From Sindora glabra (taxonomy: Eukaryota; Streptophyta; Magnoliopsida; Fabales; Fabaceae), in NCBI GenBank assembly GCA_020226215.1, contig CM035232.1:75696130-75760129 (forward strand): a DNA stretch of 64,000 bases. The letters are read 5' to 3'. Position numbers and translations under genes: made by a program. Within the stretch, counting starts at the first letter, position 1, and each line of letters starts with the position of its first letter. Shown here piece after piece: positions 1 through 10,854 of the stretch. Under the pieces are notes generated by a model, which did no database searches, was not told the origin of the DNA, and worked only from the letters and a program-made list of their open reading frames with translations.

Positions 1-629
1 ATCTATCTAGGCCATTTATTTGTTTTAGTAATTCATTTTCATAAAATAATTTTATTTAAAATCTTAACTTAATTATTTTTAATCTTTCTTCAATATATAA
101 ATATATTTGTAGTAACTTGATAAATTTGAAAATCTTAAAATAAATATTCTATTCCCTTATAATTTTCAAAAATAATTTGTCAATTACAAAAGATTTATTT
201 CATAAATCTTCATACTCCCAATTACTAAAACTATTTTTAATTTGTGAGAAAATCCTTATAGAAAATATTTAGACAAGCCTTGAATTAATAATGGCCATTT
301 AAAAATAAGTTTGTTTCAAACTTCAACAATTCTAAAAAATAATTTATTAAATACAACATTTATTTCATAAATCCTTGCACTCATAATCACTAAAAATATT
401 TTCAACTTATAGGAAATTCTTTATAAAAATTATTTTAAACTAATCTTAAATTAATAATGGCTATATAAAAATAAATAAATTTTAAATATGATCATAAGTA
501 TTATTTTCAATATTCCAGAATCTTTAATATAAAAAATAAATTTAAAACCAAATATTAATCGAATAAATAAATAATTATCTACAAACATTGAAATTTATAA
601 AACTTTAAATTTTAACTTAGGATATTAAA
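1..629 (-). mobile_element. Partial family-C gypsy-type LTR, inverted, cut by window edge
   Basis: Read on the minus strand this begins TTTAATATCCTAAGTT (a decayed TGTAATATCC start). It then follows the first 600 bases of the copies at 2750 and 30418 closely, including the shared phrase TTTATAAATTTCAATGTTT and the shared ATTAATATTTGGTTTTAAAT. It holds two tandem units of about 167 bp (168-334 and 335 to about 490). It interrupts the copia polyprotein, whose frame stops exactly at position 630. No coding sequence. The rest of the element lies outside the window. Confidence 0.7.
168..490. repeat. Two-unit tandem duplication, period about 167 bp, inside family-C LTR
   Basis: Both units start near AAAAATAATTT (168 and 335), continue through ATTTATTTCATAAATC, and end in AATTAATAATGGC followed by ATTTAAAAATAA or ATATAAAAATAA. 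Similarity looks like roughly three quarters by eye. The copies at 2750 and 30418 appear to carry one unit. Confidence 0.65.
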
Positions 630-2405
630 TTGAATAATTAACTTTCCTTAAAAACAAGCAGCTTATGAAAATTTTTTTGATTGAAGAATCTATTGGCTCT
701 TCAATGAATGCCTACAAGAATTTTCAATTATTTTTCACATCATAATTAACCGGGAGAGCCTAACCAATTATGCCAAATAACAAACTTATCTTAATTTGTA
801 AACTTCTACTGTCTAATAGCATGTGTTTCAATTGCACTAATATATGTGTAGTACAAACTAAAGGAAAGTGCAAGTGATTTTTCAAATATGTATTTGTTAC
901 CCATGATTATACTAGCAATATAAAGATATTCAATATTTCTTTCATTTGTTGTCTCGATATGATATACATTTCAATGGATATCTTTAAAACTTAATAAGTT
1001 TTTGTAAAATTTTGTAGAATATAATGCACTATTAATATGTAATTTTTTCTCTAAGTAATAAAACATTAGCTCTTTCAGAACCTTCAATTAAATTTGTAAT
1101 ACTAGATATAGTACTCTCAATGGCTTCTTACATTACTAAATAAGAAAAATAATTTTTATCCTTGAGCATTGTATCAATCATTGCTCTATCAACAAGACAT
1201 ATATCTTTATTGACATTGTTGCCAACCAATGAAACATTCATACTGAAAAACAAAAATATCAATAATCAATACGAGAAAATGCTACTTAAAAATGTAAGAA
1301 TATATTTGAAAAGATAATAATCTTGAAAGTAAATTTTTATTACTTTAGAAAATATGCTAAAAGTAAAATAGAAGAAATTTATTTTTAGACATTTCCATTA
1401 CTAATTAGGTGATCAATTTTTCCATCAGGATCAGCAAAAAAATCAGTAACATTTAAGTGAGTGACATTAATATAGCCATGATCAGAGTCACCTTCTTCAC
1501 ATGTAAAATTTGTCTTTATATTTTTTCCTTTAAGCAATTCTTAATAAAGCCTAACAAGATTGTTTAGTGTACAATAAGTACAAGACCAATAACCTTTACC
1601 ACCATAATGATAGTATACATTCTTAATATATTTGTTGTTTTGCCCATATTTTTCTTTATCATGCTTTTCTTCATTTTTCCACTTCTGGTGGCAAGTTGAG
1701 TCATTGGTATGAGAACCATGACCATGACGACATCCATGACCTCGGCTATGACAACAACCATGTATACGACTGAGTTTGTCTATAAGTAAAATGGTCATGT
1801 GTTGCTACATTTGTTTCAGGGAATGAAGCAGAGCCAGTCAGATAGGACTCATGATTTTTCATCAAAAGTTCAATATTTTGCTCAATCATAAGGAGGCAAA
1901 AAATTAACTCAGAATATTTCTTGAAACTTTTTTGTCAATATTGCTGCTATAAGAGCAAATTGGATGCATGGAAAGTAGAGAATGTTTTTTTTCTAACATA
2001 TCTTCTTCTATGATTTTTCTTTATATAATTTCAATTGAGAACTAATTCTAAATATTATAGAGTTATTCTCACTTATAATTTTAAAATCGTGTAACCTTAA
2101 ATGCATCCACTTATAGCAAGCTTTTGGAAGAATGACAATTTTCTGGTAATCACCTCTTTCTTTTAAACTATTCTAGAGAATAAGTCTTTAACTATAAGAT
2201 ACTTAGTTTTTAATCCTTCATGGAGATGGTGATGAAGAAATATCATAGTTTTGGCCTTATTTTGATTAGATGCTTGATTTCCTTCTATAATAGAATCTCC
2301 AAGACCATTTGCATCTAAATGAATCTCGGTGTCTAATACCTAAGATAAATAATTCTTCCTTGTAATATCAAAAGCCAAAAATTCAAGTTTTGTAAGAGTT
2401 AACAT
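630..2405 (-). pseudogene. Degenerate Ty1/copia gag-protease-GAG_pre-integrase polyprotein
   Basis: A copia polyprotein relic readable over most of its length through stops and frame shifts. The probable gag start ATG is at 2405-2403 (MLTLTKLEFLAFDITRKNYL). The frame then shows a UBN2-type gag, an Arg/Gly/His-rich linker (about 1700-1790), and a decayed zinc knuckle near 1570-1615. There CxxCxxxxHxxxxC has become YYHYGGKGYWSCTYC, so the first two Cys and the His are now Tyr. Next come the conserved gag tail (SDHGYINVTHLNVTDFFADP near 1390-1500), a protease-like VDRAMIDTM near 1170-1200 where the family has VDSA, and the pre-integrase phrase IWHNWLGSPG near 740-770. The frame ends in GKLIIQ at 630, where another LTR interrupts. 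Integrase, RT and RNase H are not in the window. Non-functional. The copia assignment is firm; the lineage is not determined. Confidence 0.85.
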
Positions 2406-2749
2406 TTTAGTACTATTGTATAAATATAAAACAAGTTAGGTAACATCCAATATTCTAAAAATCAACTGATAACATTAGTATGAAGATAATTGCATTTATA
2501 GTTTATATACTCAATTTATAACATATAATTTAAATACATAAGGTATGAATAAATCATTAGTAAATCAAAAGTACATGGCTTATACCCAATTTATGAAGAA
2601 TAGATATCATAGGAAAAGGCATAAAGCTAAATCATTAATCAAATTTTAATGAAAGGAACCTAATGATGTAGATAATCACAATCTTTGAATCCAATATTAT
2701 AAAAGTGAGATGGATGCACAAAAAGTAGAAGTTGATGTCAAAGCATAAG
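2406..2749 (-). other. Copia leader between gag and nested LTR
   Basis: AT-rich untranslated stretch upstream of the gag start. It ends in ATAAG (2745-2749), the left target-site copy of the LTR inserted at 2750. No ORF or other signal seen. Confidence 0.5.
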
Positions 2750-5700
2750 TGTAATATCCCAAGTTTGAATTTGGATTTTATAAATTTCAACACTTGTGAA
2801 TAAGTATTTGTTTACTAGGTAATAATTGATTTTAAATTGAAAATAATACTTGAACCATCTTTGTGCTTATGTGGCTATTTTCTAGAAAACTTTCTACCAA
2901 TTGGAAATAATTTGATATTAGTTTAAATAATTTTATAAGAAATTTCTCATAAGTTGAGAATAATTCTTATATTTATGATTGGAATGATTTATGGAGTAAA
3001 TTATTTATCTTTGGTAAATTAGCAAAAAATTTGAATAATTATTTTAGAACATTCAAAATATATTCTTATGTTGAAAGAGAATTAAAGATAATATGGAATT
3101 GAGAAATTTAAATAAAAGTAGTTTATTAAAATAAATTGATGGCTAGGATTGAGTCAAATGAAAAGTTAAGGGATAAGATTAATTTGGGACCTTGATTTTA
3201 GTGTGCTGAGAAGTGCTATATCATTTCTTCAAGCTTGTGCTAACCTTTCTCTCTCTTCTAAATTTTTTCTCGTGGTACCCCTTACTGTGCAAACTGACTT
3301 TGCACTTTCTTTTTATTTTATTACACCATCTTCTTGTCACCCCTTTATCAACATGTTGTTTCCTCTTTCATCCATTTTTGTTCTTTTTCTCCTCCTTTAC
3401 GTGCATACAGCTAGTTCTATCTCTCTCTTTTACTTGCCAGCTTTTCCTCCTGTGGCAGGTACAGCTCAACTTCTTTTTATCTCTCCCACTGCCCTTCTCT
3501 CTTTCTTTTATCTTCTTTCTATTTCTTTTTTTAGGCATAATGCAGAAAACACACAGCTTGGCTTTTAAATATTTTCACATTCTCCTACACTTTCTCCTTT
3601 ATCTTTTTCTCCTCCTACAACCAATGCATCTTTTCCTTTTCTCCCTGTCGATTTTTACTTCTACCACTCTCCATCATGCTGCTACTTCTTGGTTTTCTAG
3701 CCAGTACCACCTTCCTCTCCTCTCTCCTTTTTCTATTTTTCCCGTCCATCTCCTCTTTCATTGCTGGTGTTCAAGCTAATTTTAGGCTGAGGAGCAATCA
3801 TTGGTCATTGAAATGCTTTTGTATGAGTCATCCTAACTAGTAACTTATGGGTTTTCATCTCTTTTCTTTGCATCCTTCTTCATGTTCATGTACCTACCAT
3901 TGTTGTGGCTAACATTTATTTTTCGTTGCTAGCATTAGTGGTATCAATATGGTAGCTGGCCTTTTTTGCCTTTGGTTGTTTCATTGCTCTTAAAATTGTT
4001 AGAAGCATTTATGGAAGGACAGCGGGCTATGATAAGCTAAACTTGAGTAGAACTATAGCTGGGTTTGTTATTAAATAGGGTGCTTTTTTTATGCTTATGA
4101 GTTACAATTCAATACCATTAATGTTGCTAGTTATTGGTAAATTCCATATAAGGAAGTAAATTATCTTAAAGCTTTATTTTATGATATTTTATGCTATGAG
4201 AATTTGATTTAGAAGTATTGATGGAATGACATTTTATTACTATGGGTTAGTGTTACAAAATCAATGAAACAATGATTTAAACCAACAATATATCATAATA
4301 AGAATTGAAATTTAGATATATGGTGATATAAAAGAAAAATGTGATTTCCATAGTATGATATATTTTTAATTCTTGTAAATTATACAAGAAAAAGATGACA
4401 AAAGTGCAATATAAAAGATTAAAAAATTACGATTAGATTTCAAGAAAAATAATTAGGAAGGAAGTAAAGTCAAGGTAATTATTAATTATTATAAATTATC
4501 CAATAGGAAGAAATTGAAGATGAACTGAAGAAGTGAGGAATCCTCGAAGTAGTTGGGAAATTTTAAGTGAGTATATATCTCACCATTGCATTTTTATTTA
4601 AATAATATGATTTAAATATTGTGAATTATAATCATCTTATTATTATTGCCAACTCTAAGCCTTTATTTGTATCCATATATATATACTTACATTCATAGGT
4701 AAACTCAATTTTGTATAATAATAGTATTTGGCTATTTGAATGGAGGTTAATAGTTTAGAGTGTGTAACGAAAGCATGGTTATAGCAATTTTACCTGATGA
4801 TGAAATATGTGCTGCACTATCTTTGATATTGTTCAATAGTAGATTAACGAACTTGCATTGAAAGTCTTATGGATAACTTTGATATGAGAACTGAGCTTTC
4901 TTATGGATATTATGTGAGGATTATGCTAGTAGTGGCAATGGAAACTATGAATGGTGATTGAAAGTGTAAAAGTCAGATGGAGGATTCTCGGTAAAACATT
5001 ATGAAGGATATGGAATTAATGTGAGCCAGATGATAAATTCTAGGCAAATTGTTGAAAAGCATAGAAATGGCCTTGAAATAAGATAGTAGCTACATGTATG
5101 GCTATCATAGTTATTACATGATGTTTTATGATATTGGAGTTTCTATTTATGGATGGATGTTCTTGTTTGAAATGATTACAATGGCTTGATGTGAATGAGA
5201 TGAATTGTTGGTGTTTAGCTTTAATAGCTATTCATGATTTTGATATCTACCCGAAATAGGTAGTTTATAGTATCGAGTTATATGTAGGAGAACTCCATTA
5301 CAGGCATAGTTTGGCATGTTTCAGAAGTCCAGGAAAATATAGGTTTGTTAATATTTTAATTTAATACATGTTTAACTTCATACACGTTTAACTTATGAAT
5401 GCCTAACTAAATATTAGTAGATATATACTCATTGAGTTCACAAAACTCACTCTTCTTTATTCTCAATGTTTTCAAGTTTAGCTGAATGCCCTTAAGCTTT
5501 GTTGCTTTTGTAGAGATCCAAGATTACCTTACTATATGATTTGATAATTAAGATTAGAATCAGCAGTCAAATAGAGTTTTGATGAATTAAATGATATGAT
5601 GAATTGATTGTATATGTATAAATGTGAAATTGTAGTACTTTGTGTGTATGTTGATTTTATCATATCTGGATAATACAAGTTTTGTATTCTAGTGCATGTG

Positions 5701-5883
5701 ACCCTCGGGAAGTGTCCAAAAATAGAGGAGACTTTGTCCGTTTTTCTTTAAAAATTTTAAAGAAAAATTTTAAATTCCCTTGCAATTTGGAAATTCTCAT
5801 TAGGCAGAAAGTATGAAAAATTAATAAGGCTTGTGGAAACCAGTGATGAAATCCACGCCGATCATAATCAAGATGGATTAATA
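2750..5883 (+). mobile_element. Family-C solo LTR, about 3.1 kb, TSD ATAAG
   Basis: Starts TGTAATATCCC at 2750 and ends GATGGATTAATA at 5883. It is flanked by identical 5-bp copies ATAAG (2745-2749 and 5884-5888), the signature of LTR-retrotransposon integration. No internal region remains, so this is a solo LTR or a non-coding LTR-like element. Inside are a pyrimidine-rich block (about 3185-3780), a donor-like TTTAAGTGAGTATATATCTC near 4563, the module TACTCATTGAGTT then AACTCACTC (5425-5455), an acceptor-like TCAATGTTTTCAAG (5462-5475), and a conserved 3' phrase GACCCTCGGGAAGTGTCC (5700-5717). The same landmarks recur in the same order in the copy at 30418. Long frames in the pyrimidine-rich block are composition artefacts. 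Confidence 0.8.
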
Positions 5884-6109
5884 ATAAGTGTAAAAATAAG
5901 GCTCACATAACCCAAAAAAAAGAGAGACAAACCAATTTAATTTTTTTCTTTTTTTAAGAGAATAAGAATCCTAAATTATTCAAATAGAACAAATGAAAAG
6001 GGATCATAATCCTAGCAATTCTCATAGAAAAAAAATAAAATCTTAAGAAAGCAATCATAATTTCAAAATATGAGATAGCAAAAACTTGAGAAAGTAAACT
6101 TAGGAAAGT
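5884..6109 (-). other. Copia leader, distal part, beyond the nested LTR
   Basis: Begins with the right ATAAG target-site copy and continues the minus-strand copia leader that was split by the 2750-5883 insertion. Purine-rich on the plus strand. No ORF. Confidence 0.5.
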
Positions 6110-6153
6110 AATTGTGCTGATAACATTTATAAAAGCAATTGTGTTGATAACAT
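6110..6153 (-). repeat. 27-bp direct duplication at LTR/primer-binding-site junction
   Basis: AATTGTGCTGATAACAT (6110-6126) is repeated as AATTGTGTTGATAACAT (6137-6153). On the minus strand each reads ATGTTATCARCACAATT, which resembles the LTR-end plus primer-binding-site junction of many copia elements. Two copies 27 bp apart suggest a slippage or priming duplication. Confidence 0.5.
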
Positions 6154-6582
6154 ATTATGAAATAACATATAAGAGATAGAGAAAAGATAATTAAGAGAAA
6201 ATAAAGAATAAGAGAGGTGCTCTTCTATTTTTTCATACATCTCAATACAAATGAAGTGCCTATTTATAGGCATAGGTTTGTAACTACAAGTAATCAAAAG
6301 GTTGCATTTTAAATGTAAAATAATGAACCATAAAGAAGATACAAATTCCATTACATGAATATGGGATACAAATATCTAAAGGCTTAAAGTTACAATTCTT
6401 TAAGGAATATGAAAAGATGGACATCCACATAATATATATTCATAACATATATAAAGTTTTTAACTCTCATTTACATGTCAAAATTCAAGTTACAACAAGA
6501 TATTTACAACAAACCAATTGTTAGCAACTTATTTACAAATAGTTAATTACAATTACCAATCATATTTGGGAACACCCAAAGC
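6150..6582 (-). mobile_element. Probable 5' LTR of the split copia element
   Basis: On the minus strand this region precedes the primer-binding-like junction, the leader and gag, so it sits where the 5' LTR must be. It contains a good TATA box (CCTATAAATA, 6261-6270 on the minus strand), a purine- and pyrimidine-rich transcribed segment after it, and a likely LTR start near TTTGGGTGTTCCC (about 6582). The outer edge is inferred and the TSD was not found, because the 3' LTR lies outside the window. Confidence 0.5.
6261..6270 (-). promoter_or_regulatory. TATA box of copia LTR
   Basis: Minus-strand CCTATAAATA, embedded in TGCCTATAAATAGGCA. It is correctly placed upstream of the putative R/U5 segment of the LTR. 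Confidence 0.55.
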
Positions 6583-7749
6583 TATTTATTTCGATTGAGC
6601 TTTATTCCTGATGAAATATCCTACCTAAATCTTTCTAATCTTGTTAAGTTATTCTTGAATGTATGCTTTGGACTTGTTCTTAAGGAAATGTAATTTGTAC
6701 ACAATTAATATGTTACCATTAAGAACAATTTAATTAATTAAACTAGCATGTGATAAACAATAAATAAACAAATAATTACCTTATTGCCTTTTTTTGAGCA
6801 AACAATAAATTATGCATGTAGTGCATTACATTATAGCCATATTCCATATTTCGGGTTGTCTTAGGTATTGCAATAAAATAAGAGGTCAATTTAATTCTAT
6901 TAATGCATAATTTTTCAAGTTAAACATGATACAATCTTACTATTAACATACCTTCACTTTTACCTATATGAAAGGTTAGTCCACCTCTTGTTACACATCC
7001 TTTTTGTAAGCTACGATCAAAGTTTTTTCAAGGAAATTTGTAACTTGGATCACACCTTTCCTAAGAAAAGATCCAGCCAGTAGATAAACTTTATCCTTGA
7101 TAACACTATAGCAAATATCCAATAGCAATTATTATAGAATGTCATAACTAAGCTACTAAAATCTTTTTAAGAAAAAATATCATAACTAACGCATAAGTGA
7201 GACTTATCTCTTATGGTACGATGCTAAATAACAAGTTTTCTTAGGCTCATGGAGTAAACCCTTGACAATGTATTTCTATATTGATTTCATAATCAATGTG
7301 GACTCCTTATTAAGTTAATATGGATTTAAGAATCCATATGTAGTATTCCTCAATGGTAATAGGTCGTAGCAATGCCTGCAAAAGGATAGACATGAGTTAA
7401 ACTTATATTCAAATTGTAGCTCAATTAATTTGTATTTAATCAAAGAAGATAACACAAACTTACATAATCTAAAGTTGGATACAAGTCATATTGAGCTAGA
7501 GCCTTAATAGCTATTGAAGGGAAGCTTTGTTAATGAAAAACAAACTTTTTAATCCCATCATTTCCTTCCCAATTAGAGTTAATGTGGGCCTAATTGCCTT
7601 AAAAGTTATCAAAGTGTGCTTACAATGCTTTCTAAGCATGATTAGGACAATGCCAAAACATAAATAATGAGGGTTAGTAGTTTCACACAAAAATTCTAAA
7701 ATAACTTAAAAATATATAAAAAGAAAGTTAATGATAAAGGGAATATATG
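6583..7749. other. Unassigned AT-rich intergenic sequence
   Basis: No ORF, repeat or element end that I can support. Short minus-strand phrases (for example VYLLAGSFLRKGVIQVTNFL near 7030-7090) look like decayed coding sequence and may be the 3' part of the transposon relic that follows, but I cannot identify them. Confidence 0.4.
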
Positions 7750-9627
7750 ATGATATCTTCATTAGGAATTGAATGAATACCATTAACCATACGATGAAAC
7801 TCTTATGAGCTTCCTCCATTATCTAAACTTCACTATTTGGCACCAATATCTTAACCTTGTAAATAAGGGCTTATTAAGCCTAGATTAACTTGATTGTCCA
7901 GTAATGATAGATATTATAACTCATGGCTTAGCAAAATCTACCCATCTATAAACTTTCATAGAGGTGGTCTTGCCATTATCATAATGCACCAAACTTGAAC
8001 TTTTGCAATTGGAACCTCCATTATAGAAATTTTGATTCATGCATATATATATATGAAAAAGTTTAAAAGTTAAGGGTGACATTTACCTTAATTATGATCT
8101 TTAGAATTGTTACTATTATGGGGGTTAGCACTATAAGTGCTAACATATCTTCTTTGCCAATCATAAGAGGGGTCAACATACTTTCTTAATTAAGAGTCCA
8201 CTTAGCTAGTTAGGCATTGATCATAGAAGTCAGCTCATCCATAGAAGCAATAAACCTAGAAGATGGTTGGATAAACACCATAAAACTCAAATGTGTAGTA
8301 TGCTAATTGGCTATTTGCATTTACAGGAAGTGAAATAGCTCTTGTTAATGCTATACAAACTATTATGCTTGCAAATATTGCTCTTCCCTCTTTTATAACC
8401 TTTCCTCCTAGTCCACATTGAGTTTTAGTGCCATATTACTCTCAAGTCTCTTAACTTAATGTTCAAATGTCCTATTGAATGGTGTCTTCATAAGCTAAAC
8501 AACTACCTATGGCTAACATAACTTTTGATAACATGAACATGGTTAAGATGCTTCTTAGTTCCTAAAAATGTCATCAACATGTCTTTCTTCACAGTTAGCT
8601 CAGACTTACTCTAGAAGGTCTATTAGGAAAGAATAAATGATTAAAATTAACTCAAGTGAAATGGGATCTTCAAAATTAAACAATGCATTTTAGCATAAAT
8701 CTTAACATTTATAATCCTTTTCATAATGACCTCACTTTTCGAGGTCATATATTGCCCTTATTTATTTATTATGCCTTCATTCTATAACTTAATGTGAGAA
8801 ATGAAAGTTGTTTCATTGGTGTCCTTACCCTTTAAAGTTTTAGCATGCCTTTCAGTTCACAACTTCTTTTCTAACTTCTTGTAGCCTTCTTAAGAGAACT
8901 TATATGGATATATATTCTTCCTTCACTTCTCTTGATTGGACTTAACTTCTATTGGTCAAAGGACATACTAGTTTATAAGTATAAATGATATATAAAAAAG
9001 ACATTGAGATGAACTAGATGCTTTAATGTAAAAAAATTTACCTTGAAATGCTCCTTCATGCATTGTTCTTAGAACTTCCCTTATGATTATAGGTCAATCT
9101 AGTTCCATTGTTGAGTTAGGTTAGTTTTTGTCATAATCTCAAATTTAATTTATTACCATCTCAATATTATCTTGAAGTCCTTCCATAGGATTTTTACATG
9201 CGATAATACTTTTTTGCACATTTGTAGGGTGTTTGGAACATGGAAGGAACTTTATAAAGAAAAAAAGCTTATACACACACATGAATGATCAAATTATATG
9301 TGAACATATTACAAATATAATTTTTCATATTTATAGCACAAAGCTATCTAAATCAAGTATGCATACCAAGAACTCTTCCTAAATGTTATCCTTTATTGCT
9401 AAGGGCACTTGCTTCTAATGAGGAATAAGTATAGATACTTTGGATCATATAACCACTATAATATAACTAGTATATGCTGATGCATTTTCTTTTTCTAAAT
9501 ACCATTTCTTATTGAACTTAACATGTAATTATTCAACCTTAGACCACGATGTGGTAATGCCTTTCAAGGTTATGGGACCCCTTATGTTTCTTTTAGTAGA
9601 GGTAGTTACCTTTTTAGAAACATTCAT
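7750..9627 (-). pseudogene. Decayed CACTA (En/Spm) Transposase_24-like ORF
   Basis: Reading the minus strand through many stops, the start near 9627 gives NMNVSKKVTT then RGPITLKGITTSWSKVE and LHVKFNKKWYLEKENASAYT (about 9600-9440). This matches the order of the plant transposase domain (RGP, then HVxFN, then GENA) of the En/Spm family. Further on come SNQEK then EGYKKLEKKL and HAKTLKGKDTNETTF (about 8960-8770), corresponding to the conserved SKSF-E region, and a charged coiled-coil-like stretch RLESNMALKLNVD then RLxKREEQYLQA (about 8460-8370). Last is KVYRWVDFAKP (about 8000-7960), resembling the C-terminal exon. Terminal CACTA repeats were not found. Identification rests on motif order only; heavily decayed and non-functional. 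Confidence 0.45.
8043..8055. repeat. (TA)n microsatellite
   Basis: Short simple run of alternating A and T (ATATATATATATG). Confidence 0.6.
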
Positions 9628-10854
9628 ATTCTAAATTTTGTTAGGAAAAAAATAATATCAATCTTGTACAATGATATGTAGGAAAAATTATGGGTTAACA
9701 TTACTTAATGATGAATAAAGTAGTAAATATAAGATTGATTCTTACAATAAATATTGCACTAAATTGCATGGTAAAACATGTAACTTGCATGATAAGTAAC
9801 TCAAATAAGATTACATTAGTTATCACACTTTATAGACTCCTCCACTAATTTACATAACCATAGAGTAAATAAGAATCATAGAGTAATACATAATATATCC
9901 AACACCTTAAAAAAGACACAATAGCATCTAATGAAAAAAGCAACAAGTAAAAATGGTAGAGGCATCACCACTAAATAAAGCATAACCATAACCATATATC
10001 CTAAAGGTAATTAAACCTTAAAAGCATCACTAATAGTTAAACATAACATATAATATAATCTTAAATGTAGTGATGAACAAGACTATCACAATATCATTAT
10101 ACCCATACATGTACAAGTTAATTAAATAAAGCTAAATTTAATCTCTTAATATTCATAAATATAATGAAAATGAGAAAGGAAAATGTACTTGTAAAATTTA
10201 TCGATGATTAAAATGACTATAAAGCTAACTTTAGTGCAATAAAGAACATAGAAGAGGTTTAAGACTCACTAAAGAAATTTCAATGGTAGAAGTGATGCTA
10301 AAGAAGTAGGTTTCAAAAAGTAAAAGTGATGTGAAATAAAGGACCAAATGAAAGTGATGTAGATAAAATATTTACATGTTAGTTTCTTAATTAGTAACCA
10401 ACATTTTAAATAAATGGCATCAAATTAATAGAAAATTGATGCATAAAGTTAAGATGATATTTACAAAAATACCATTAAACAATCAATTTTAACTTTGATT
10501 TTTTAAATAACCAATGCCTTAAATTCTTATGCCCTTTTAAACAGAACTATTTGCATTCATTTTTTATATTGATTATACATAAGACTAACATGTTAATATC
10601 CCTTATATTTTCAAATCTATTGACCTCGATAAAAAGACATGAGTTATTAACTTAACTATCATCTTAAGTTTTTTATGAATTTAAAAAATGCCATTATGTA
10701 ATAATATATATTGATTTTTTTACAATTATCATCTTATTTATCCCCAGAATTTCAAAAATGCTATTGCATTCATATAGACATCAGTTTATCTTATGACTAA
10801 TGTCTATCCATTAATGTAAAATTGCAATTCTACAATAGCGCTGCTACATGTATC
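9628..10854. other. Unassigned AT-rich sequence
   Basis: No gene, repeat or element terminus recognised. It separates the CACTA-like relic from the copia pol relic that starts abruptly at about 10855, so it must contain the broken edge of that element. Confidence 0.4.

Noticed and set aside
1381..2405. First read as a gag-only (TR-GAG type) non-autonomous retrotransposon
   Set aside because: Protease and GAG-pre-integrase blocks continue to 630, so it is a normal copia polyprotein truncated by a later insertion.
3203..3779. Two overlapping plus-strand frames of 121 and 188 codons rich in Phe, Leu and Ser, resembling membrane proteins
   Set aside because: They lie wholly in the pyrimidine-rich block of a solo LTR and follow its CT composition. 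The related LTR at 30418 has the same block without a conserved frame.
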